DNA from: Calliphora vicina
Taxonomy: Eukaryota; Arthropoda; Insecta; Diptera; Calliphoridae
Assembly (NCBI RefSeq): GCF_958450345.1
Contig: NC_088784.1
Span: 92,681,947 to 92,745,946 of the forward strand
DNA: 64,000 nt
Reading direction: 5' to 3'
Below the pieces are notes generated by a model. The model made no database searches, had not been told where the DNA came from, and worked only from the letters and a program-made list of their open reading frames with translations. Shown here piece after piece: positions 56,640 through 64,000 of this stretch (positions are counted from its first letter, which is position 1; each line of letters opens with the position of its first letter). The position numbers were made by a program, and so were the translations under genes.

Positions 56640-58390
56640 TCAAATTCTGCATTTTTGCTTGAACTAAAGTTGAAAATAAGTGCAATTCAGACCTTGAGTA
56701 CAGTATCAAGGAATTGAATTATTATAGCATTATCCAGAAAAAAAGAAACACAAATTCAAGTAGCAGGTTTTTTATTTGATAAATATTTAACCTTTTCAAA
56801 TATTTTTCAAGTTTAAAATATAATTATAATTAAGTCTAATTCCAAAATTGTTCAAATGCTGAAATTTTTAGGCCTTTAGTTCTTACTGGGAAGTAGCAAT
56901 CCTTGGTTTGCTTAATTGCGATTCATTAATTTCTTGGACATTATGAACCCTTTTATATCTGGCGTCTAAATTATCGAAGACATTAAAGTTAGACCTCTGC
57001 ACCTTGCACTCCATTGAACCATAACTTAAACAAAATTAACCCATTATAACCAGAAGTTAAATATACTGGTTGCGAAAAACTAAAAATTTAAAAATAAGGA
57101 TCAGTCTAGTGCAATAAATGATGCCTTAACTCAGCTTTTACCCTTCTTTGTGTTATTTTTGAAAAAATGTAATTTGCTATAACGTGTTCTTTTCAAATAT
57201 TGTTGCCCTTAAACCTCGAAAATGTGCTACCTTCAACTTTATTAAAGGGTTGGAAAGGCACCACTTTTTAAACAGATTTTCATTTTATTGTTTTTGAAGT
57301 TAATATATCGATAAATGTGTGCACTATTTATATCGGGGGCACTCTCTAATCTAATTAGCTTTATAAACATTATGATATGATGAATCATTGCAAAAATATT
57401 AAATTATTAAAAACTGTATTTAACAATATAAGTAATTGTATAGACCATTTTTCAAAATGTTATTGTTTCAAGCTAATATATAAAATTGGTATTAGATGGT
57501 TTTAGACATGCGATTGCGTATTAGAAAATTATCATTAAGTGGCTGGTAGAGCAAGAGAAAAATATTGAAAAATTAAGCTACAAAATCTAATTTTTTAGCT
57601 CCTAAAAATCAGTTTTCTTAAATATAGAAACACAATTCAAATCAAAACCATGGTTTATCATCCATTTATTTCTATGAAACGGATGAAATAAACTTATCTT
57701 AACCGACAAATTGCTAATCACTAAAATTTCAATAAACTTATATTTATTTCTTTATTTAATATTCTTTCTGGTTTTTTTTAAAGCTAAATTACAATAATTC
57801 ATATACCATTTTCTATTGGAATTTCCTGGGGCTCTTATTTTTTTTAATATACATACCATTATAAATTATATTCAACCATTATTTGCTAGACCTGCAGTAT
57901 TGATTTATAAGAAGACAAAAATATATACATATATAAAAACTAATATTAGCAAACACTTGCTGTTGTCTTTTTTTATTTATTTTTTTTTGCTAAATCTAAC
58001 TAATAAATGGACAGACTGTGGGAAAATATATTTTTAACTTGACAATACTTAGTTTCTATTCATGCTAGCTACTATGGCAGCTTCAAACAGCCACACTACT
58101 ACTCTACATTTCCACATTAAATTGCTATTAACTTGCAGATTAAGCTCTGTAGTTAAAGCAGAGTTTAAGAAAAATCTAGTAACTGCATACAGCAGATACT
58201 AGTACAATGCCAATTGCAGTAACACAACAAGTTGTAGCTGTTCGTGAGAGACAATGACTCATAGAAAAACAAATTGTTAAATAAAATAATTATTTATACT
58301 TAAACTAAATGCAGCTGTTGTGAGATGTTGGCTGCAGAAAAATTACTGCTCTTTAGCCCAGTGATGATGATAATAAGGGGATAGGATGAG
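56640..58390. other. AT-rich, apparently unique stretch
   Basis: No transposon part recognised. The part 58,040-58,380 has higher complexity and no repeats shared within the window. The frame at 57,816-58,037 has no domain. Confidence 0.45.
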
Positions 58391-58394
58391 CTGG

Positions 58395-60545
58395 AGTTTT
58401 CGATATATTTTCAATATTGGGTTTTCAGTCATAAATATATTTTTTACGTGAAAATAGCAAATTTTTTTGTTTCAAACAAAAAACACTTTTGTGAAAATAA
58501 GCGAATCCACTTAATTGTGAATAAATTCGAAAAGAATTAATGGATTGTTATGGTCGATATCTCATTTTGTTCCTATTACATGTGGTTTTGCGATAAAGTA
58601 ATAAACTGAACAATTTATACCGTTTTCGATTTTTACACAAAAAATATATTTTTTGCTTCAATTTGTTATTATAACTCCGAAACTACTGAGCCGATTAAAA
58701 CGCAATGTATATGTCAAAATTCGTGCATACCATGGGAATAATGTTTTCAAAATTCAATCAATCGAAAGAAGTATACTGACTACTCAAATTTATGTATATC
58801 AAACAAAAAACTAAAATTTTGTGAAAATGAGCGAATTCACTTAATTGTGAATAAATTCGAAAAGAATCCATGGATTTTTATGATCGATATCTCATTTTGT
58901 TGCTATTATATGTAGCTTTGTGATAGAATAATAAATCTGAATAATTTCTGCGGCTTTCGATTTTTCATGATTTTTTAAACCAAAAAATTTGTTATTTTCA
59001 CTTAAAAAATATATTTTTTTCTTCAACTTGTTATTATAACTCCGAAACTACTAAGCCTCTTGAAACGCAATATATGTATGAACATTTGTACATAGCATGG
59101 GAAAAACGTTTTTAAAATTCAATAAATCGAAAGAAGTACACTGACCACTCAATTTAATGTATATCACACAAAAAATTAAAATTTTATGAAAATGAGCGAA
59201 TTCACTTAATTGTGAATAAATTCGAAAATAATCAATCGATTTTTATGAACGATATCTCATTTTATTACTATTATATGTGGCTTTGTGACATAGTAATAAA
59301 ACTGAACAATTTCTGTCCTTTTCGATTTTTCATGATTTTTTTTAAAACAAAAAAATTTGCTATTTTCACATAAAAAATATATTTGTTGCTTCAATTTTTT
59401 ATTATAACTCCGAAACTACTGAGCCGATTAAAACGCAATATATGTATATATGAAAATTTGTACATATCATGAGGAAAATGTTTTTAAAATTCAATCAATC
59501 GATAGATGAATATTAACTTTTCAAATTTATATGTACATATCAAACAAAAAACTAATTTTTTGGGAAAATGAGCGAATTGACTTAATTGTGAATAAATTCA
59601 AAACGAATCCATCGATTTTAATAATAGATATCTCATTTTATTCCTATTATATGTGGCTTTGTGATAGAGCAATAAATCAGAACAATTTCTGCCGTTTTCG
59701 ATTTTTCATGATTTTTTTTAAAACAAAAAATTAGCTATTTTCACTTAAAAAAAATATTTTTTGCTTCAATTTGTTATTATAACTCCGAAACTACTGAGCC
59801 TCTTGAAACGCAATATATGTTTGAATATTTGTACATAGCATGGAAAAAATGTTTTTAAAATTCAATCAATCGAAAGAAGTACACTGACCACTCAATTTAA
59901 TGTATATCACACAAAAAATTAAAATTTTGTGAAAATGAGCGAATTCACTTAATTGTGGACAAATTCGAAAATAATCAATCGATTTTTATGACCGATATCT
60001 CATTTTATTACTATTACATGTGGCTTTGTGATAGAGCAATAAATCAGAACAATTTCTGCCGTTTTCGATTTTACATGATTTTTAAAAAAAAAAAAATTTG
60101 ATATTTTCACTTAAAAAATATATTTTTTTCTTCAACTTGTTATTATAACTCCGAAAGTAATGAGCGGATTGAAACACAATATATATATGAAAATTTGTAC
60201 ATAGCATAGGGAAAATCTTTTCATAATTCATTCCATCGAAAGAAGAACATTAACTACTCAATTTTATGCATATGAAACAAAAAACTAAAATTTTGTGAAA
60301 ATGAGCGAATTCACTTAATTATGAATAAATTCGAAAAGAATTAATCGATTTTTCTGATCGATATTTCAGTTTATTACCATTATATGTGGCAATAAACAAC
60401 GCTATAAATCTGAACAATCTTTTTATTTTTCGATTTTTCATGATTTTTTTAAAACAAAAAACTTATAAAAAAATATATTTTTTGCATCAATTTGTTATTA
60501 TAGCTTCGAAACTCCTAAGCCGCTTAAAACACAGTATATAAACGG
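58395..60545 (+). repeat. Satellite-like tandem array, about 365-bp monomer, six units
   Basis: TTGTTATTATAACTCCGAAA occurs at about 58,663, 59,028, 59,398, 59,771, 60,138 and 60,491 (last variant). GAATTCACTTAATTGTGAAT recurs with the same spacing. Units 1 and 3 carry GAGCCGATTAAAACGCAAT, units 2 and 4 GCCTCTTGAAACGCAAT. The later units differ. Confidence 0.9.
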
Positions 60546-60977
60546 ATTAAAGGTTATGTAAATATAAATTTTTCTTTATTTATCTTAACAATATCGGGCT
60601 AACCGTTTTTGAGTTATCATTAATTATGTGAAGAAACGTCTGAAAAAAATTCACAATTTTTCTTAAACATTTTTTTTAAAAAAAACTCTCCATAGAATTT
60701 AAAATTTAGACCATAGTTTTATTACTGGAACCACAACACGTCAAAATTTTGTAGTGATTTAAAAAGCCTCTAAATTTTTTCGAATTTGTTGCCCTATGTT
60801 TTCTATAGGCCTATTCTAGGTCTTATATTTGGTCAATTCACAACGTCTCTTATCATTCATATTTGGGGGATTCAAACGGTCTCCTATTAGGTCGTATTGT
60901 CATAATGTCCTAAAATATTTTTTTAGTTTAAACAAATTTTTGTTGGGTTTTAAACAAAAAAGTTATAAACTAATAAG

Positions 60978-61764
60978 CAGGGAAACCAAAATATGCAAAT
61001 GCATGTTTTTTCTGGTGAGTCTAATGGGCACATGGATAAGATATTTACACGTTTCAGAACTATTTAAGAATTTTGGCATCGATTTGTCAGTGCATATTTT
61101 GCCCTTAATTGCATATATTTCTTTTAGGAGCATATTTATGTCATATTTTTGCGTTTTAGAGCATATTTTACTGTTTAATAGCATATTTTGACTTTACCAA
61201 AAACAAATTTTGTCTTACTTATTTTCGCTGTTGTGTTACAGGTTTTTACTTCCTTTGTTTAAAATTCAAAATTGAAAAATATATTTTTTTTAATATAAAA
61301 TAAGCACTATTTTAATAATAGCGCCATCTAAATATCAAATTTTAGTTCTAATTCAAACTCAACCGTTCTAAGTGTTAAAGAAATATTATCTTTTAAATTC
61401 GCTCCTATAACATCAATTGATGTCGAAAGAACATTTTCTATGATAAAAATGTTTTCAGATCCAATAGACAACGATTTTTATTTGAAAATTTAAGTCAACA
61501 TTTTGTAATTTATTCCAATAATAACCTTAATTGAAGAAGTGGCTTTATATTTATATAAAATATCATCAAAAAATACCTCTCGAGGACTTTTCATAACTTA
61601 AGTTCCTATTGTTTTTATGTTGTATTTATTTTTTGTTATACTTTTTAGTTCTTGTTAGTTTTGTTCATTTTATGTTACTTTACCTTTTTAGAAATGAATT
61701 GTATTGATTTTTTTAAATAAAAGTATACTTTTTGGTTTTTTAGAGCATATTTCCGGTTTCCCTG
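60978..61764 (+). mobile_element. hAT element with CAGGGAAACC ends and 8-bp duplication
   Basis: Ends CAGGGAAACCAAAATATGC and, reversed, CAGGGAAACCGGAAATATGC. CTAATAAG occurs at 60,970-60,977 and 61,765-61,772. It contains many GCATATTT words. A dimerisation-domain relic is inside. Confidence 0.95.
61390..61500 (+). pseudogene. hAT dimerisation-domain relic
   Basis: The frame reads LSFKFAPITSIDVERTFSMI with KMFSDPIDNDF, the core of the hAT C-terminal domain (APxTSxDVERxFS). It ends in a stop. The rest of the transposase has been lost from this 787-bp element. Confidence 0.85.
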
Positions 61765-62129
61765 CTAATAAGACTTTCTGTACTATGTTTATTGTTTTGT
61801 CATAAAATAACAGTTTTTTTGTTTGCAGCACAACAAGAATTTGTTTAAACTAAAATAATATTTTACTACATTATGACAATACGACCTAATAGCAGACCGT
61901 TTGAATCCCCCAATTGTCATAATGTCCTAATATATCACGACTCAGCGGCTCGGCTTAACCGATACTTAGGCATTCGGCGCAGGTTGGTTACGATAACACA
62001 ATAAACATAGCATACAGAGTAGTATTATTTTAGTACATTTTTTGCTTGAAAAACAATAAAAACCATTGTGAAATATTAGGACATTATGACAATATGACAT
62101 GATAAGAGACCTTGTGAATTGACCAATTA

Positions 62130-63490
62130 TGTTAACATTTTATGATTCTGCCTCACTATGTACTGGAAATCTTAACAAATATTGTTAAATTATTCCTAAT
62201 TTAAAGCATCTTAAACAAAATTCCTATTGTGGATTTGTCTCTATCCGTTTTCAGTTAAAATTTTCTTTAAAAAACAAAGTTATTTCAACAATTTCTATCT
62301 CAACCAACCCCCTTATTAAATACTATCACAATTCTTTTAATCTATTACTACAACTTATTTTATAAAAAAATGTTCTAGTCTGCAGTTACAAGGTGTTTTA
62401 TTTTGTTGCAGTTGTTTGTTTAATTTTTTTTTTTTTTCAAAATAAGAATTTAATACATTTTGTTGCCATAATTTGTACTCGTATTGTAGTTTATGTAGGT
62501 TTTTTTTTTCTTGTTGCATTTAGTATTTTCTTGTGGTCTACATTTTTTTCTTTGCAAAAGTGAGATCATGATTGAATTATACTTGTGAATGAATAGCAAA
62601 ACTTAAAACTAACTTACATGAACATGTTTTTTTTCCATAAAATATAAAGTTTCATTTCAAGTTTTTTTTCTTGTGTATTTCTATAAATATTTATAAGTTT
62701 AAGAATATTTTTTATATTATTATGATTTTTTTGTTCAATAGCTAGATATTGTTGTTATTGAAAATTATAAATAAAGGTCGTCAAAGTCTAGGCAAGTATC
62801 ATGGAAAATGTGTATTTGTTTTAATAGTCTAATAAATAAAATTCCATTGAAATTATTTTCGGAAATGAATTTTTTAATTTAAGAAAAATTTTCTTAAAGC
62901 GGGTTAGCTTAACAAATATGTAATTAAATTGCATAACATTAAGTGTTTGTATTTATATTTGATTCTTAAAAACAATTTAGCCATTTATGTTTGCTGATTT
63001 TGTAAAAAAATAACACTTTGTGTGGCTTTGAATGATGAAATCACTTTAGACCCAAACACTGCTCTAATCTTACGTGTTGCTTAAGAATTTCATACCATTT
63101 TTAATAGTTTGTATTTCCTTTTTTTGCTAATTGCCCGCAATTTGTTAAACTGGCTTTGGCAACTCAGCAAAACGTGCCACAATAGAATCATACTTAAAGT
63201 ATTTTAATTGTTAGTAGGCTTCAATTGAGTAATATGTAAAAAAATTTACAATATATGTATATAATTTATGTGCATATTGTTTTGAAAGAAAAATGTAACA
63301 TATTTTTATAGACAATATGCTAGTATTAAATTATTAGGAATTTAAAAAATGTTTGTAAAAAAAAAATATTTTGTATTCATAAATTCATTTCAAAATTGGT
63401 TACATTCCTACTTGCAATAAAGAATTAAGTAGGAAAAAACAAAAAAAAAAATTGAGCCTTTACTCTTCTGAATTTGATAATATTTGGTAT
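62130..63490. other. AT-rich stretch without recognised feature
   Basis: Poly-T runs and simple AT sequence; no frames with domains. Confidence 0.5.
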
Positions 63491-63496
63491 TCAAGC

Positions 63497-63900
63497 ACGC
63501 AGAGAAAAAACATGGTTGTGGTAAACATAATCTAATAGCAACATATTGTGATCATTATTAGGATCATAAAATATCATATTATTATAGTCGTATTATCATT
63601 TTCATAATAAGTTATTAAGTAATCATATTATGATCCAAAGCAATCATAATATAACCCAACGTAATCATAATAATGATCCAATGAATTCATATTATGAACT
63701 AATGGTGTGAAAATAATGAGTATTTTTGTACTCAATACTATCCATTCAGATTTGTATTTTTCATTACAATATGAGAAAAAACTCCAATATATTTCAGTGC
63801 AACTCTGTTTTTGAAATAAGCATTTTTAAATGTTAAATTCAGCTTTTAAAAGTATTGAATAGTATCGAATACCCAAAAAAAATGTAATGAGTAGTCAAAA
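63497..63900 (+). repeat. Dispersed repeat, ACATGGTTGTGG type with ATCATAAT words
   Basis: Starts CAGAGAAAAAACATGGTTGT; 63,497-63,600 matches 27,600-27,708 in reverse. It is followed by many AATCATAATATGATC words in both orientations, then TACTCAATA words as at 27,735. Confidence 0.6.
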
Positions 63901-64000
63901 GTACCGACATTTTACAACTCTATTATGAACCAATGAAATCAAAATTTAATTTTTATAGGGTTTAGTTTTAATATGCTAAATTCCCAATTAATATATTATT

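Larger units (their letters stand above)
60864..61912. mobile_element. Inner TIR element with 3-bp ATT duplication
   Basis: Ends TGGGGGATTCAAACGGTCTC and, reversed, TGGGGGATTCAAACGGTCTG, similarity continuing through TATTAGGTCGTATTGTCATA. ATT at 60,861-60,863 and 61,913-61,915. Subterminal words ATTGTCATAATGTCC are shared with the outer element, so both belong to one family. Confidence 0.85.
60830..62125. mobile_element. Outer TIR element with 3-bp ATT duplication
   Basis: Ends TGGTCAATTCACAACGTCTC and, reversed, TGGTCAATTCACAAGGTCTC. ATT at 60,827-60,829 and 62,126-62,128. It is interrupted by another element at 60,864-61,912. Its own sequence is only about 250 bp, with no protein. A fragment of an end is at 10,463. 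Confidence 0.8.

Noticed and set aside
60829..61191. 120-codon frame as a host gene
   Set aside because: It crosses the borders of three nested transposable elements and has no domain.

Overview
This window looks like repeat-dense, very AT-rich nuclear DNA of an insect, most likely a cyclorrhaphan (muscoid or blow-fly-like) dipteran. That is inferred from many decayed mariner transposases, hAT, Transib/RAG1-like, Helitron, copia and non-LTR sequences, and fly-type dispersed repeats. No species can be named. No host protein-coding exon, rRNA or tRNA was recognised, so the window is probably intergenic or inside a very large intron.

Layout. 0-12 kb: Helitron helicase remnant, mariner remnants, a four-level nest at 4.6-7.4 kb (mariner > hAT > dispersed repeat R2 > MITE), a duplicated TCGAATAA-rich element, and a hAT with a dimerisation-domain remnant. 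12-21 kb: more mariners, a 1.35 kb element with clustered GAACG motifs and exon-like interior segments, a CAG-ended MITE, and a 3.07 kb hAT-type element (8-bp target duplication GTAAAACC) enclosing an open, intron-containing C-terminal half of a Transib/RAG1-type transposase. 21-35 kb: AT-rich filler, mariner pseudogenes, a composite R1/R2 repeat with a 1.44 kb TA-flanked element, a broken non-LTR reverse transcriptase, and a deleted Tc1/mariner element with both ends. 35-43 kb: a CACARTG-ended element with 5-bp target duplications that received a Helitron and a copia element and itself sits in repeat X. 43-51 kb: two degenerate short-repeat arrays in opposite orientation, R1 copies, a near-perfect palindromic MITE and mariners. 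54-60.5 kb: two tandem arrays, one of about 365-bp monomers with an A-B-A-B order. 60.8-62.1 kb: a three-level nest, the outer two elements both using ATT target sites.

Repeat names used here are local labels. R1: about 730 bp, one end TATACCCTACACCACC, the other a hairpin followed by CTTACTTGTT. R2: a relative ending CCCTTCACC. R3: a family with CACARTG ends (Transib-like). X: a GAATTCATT-rich repeat. Nothing here works as an operon or pathway. The coherent story is successive transposition into older transposons, so insertion order can be read from interrupted sequences and target duplications. The best candidate for something unusual is the Transib/RAG1-like fragment at 19.4-20.3 kb, with the CACARTG-ended family second.
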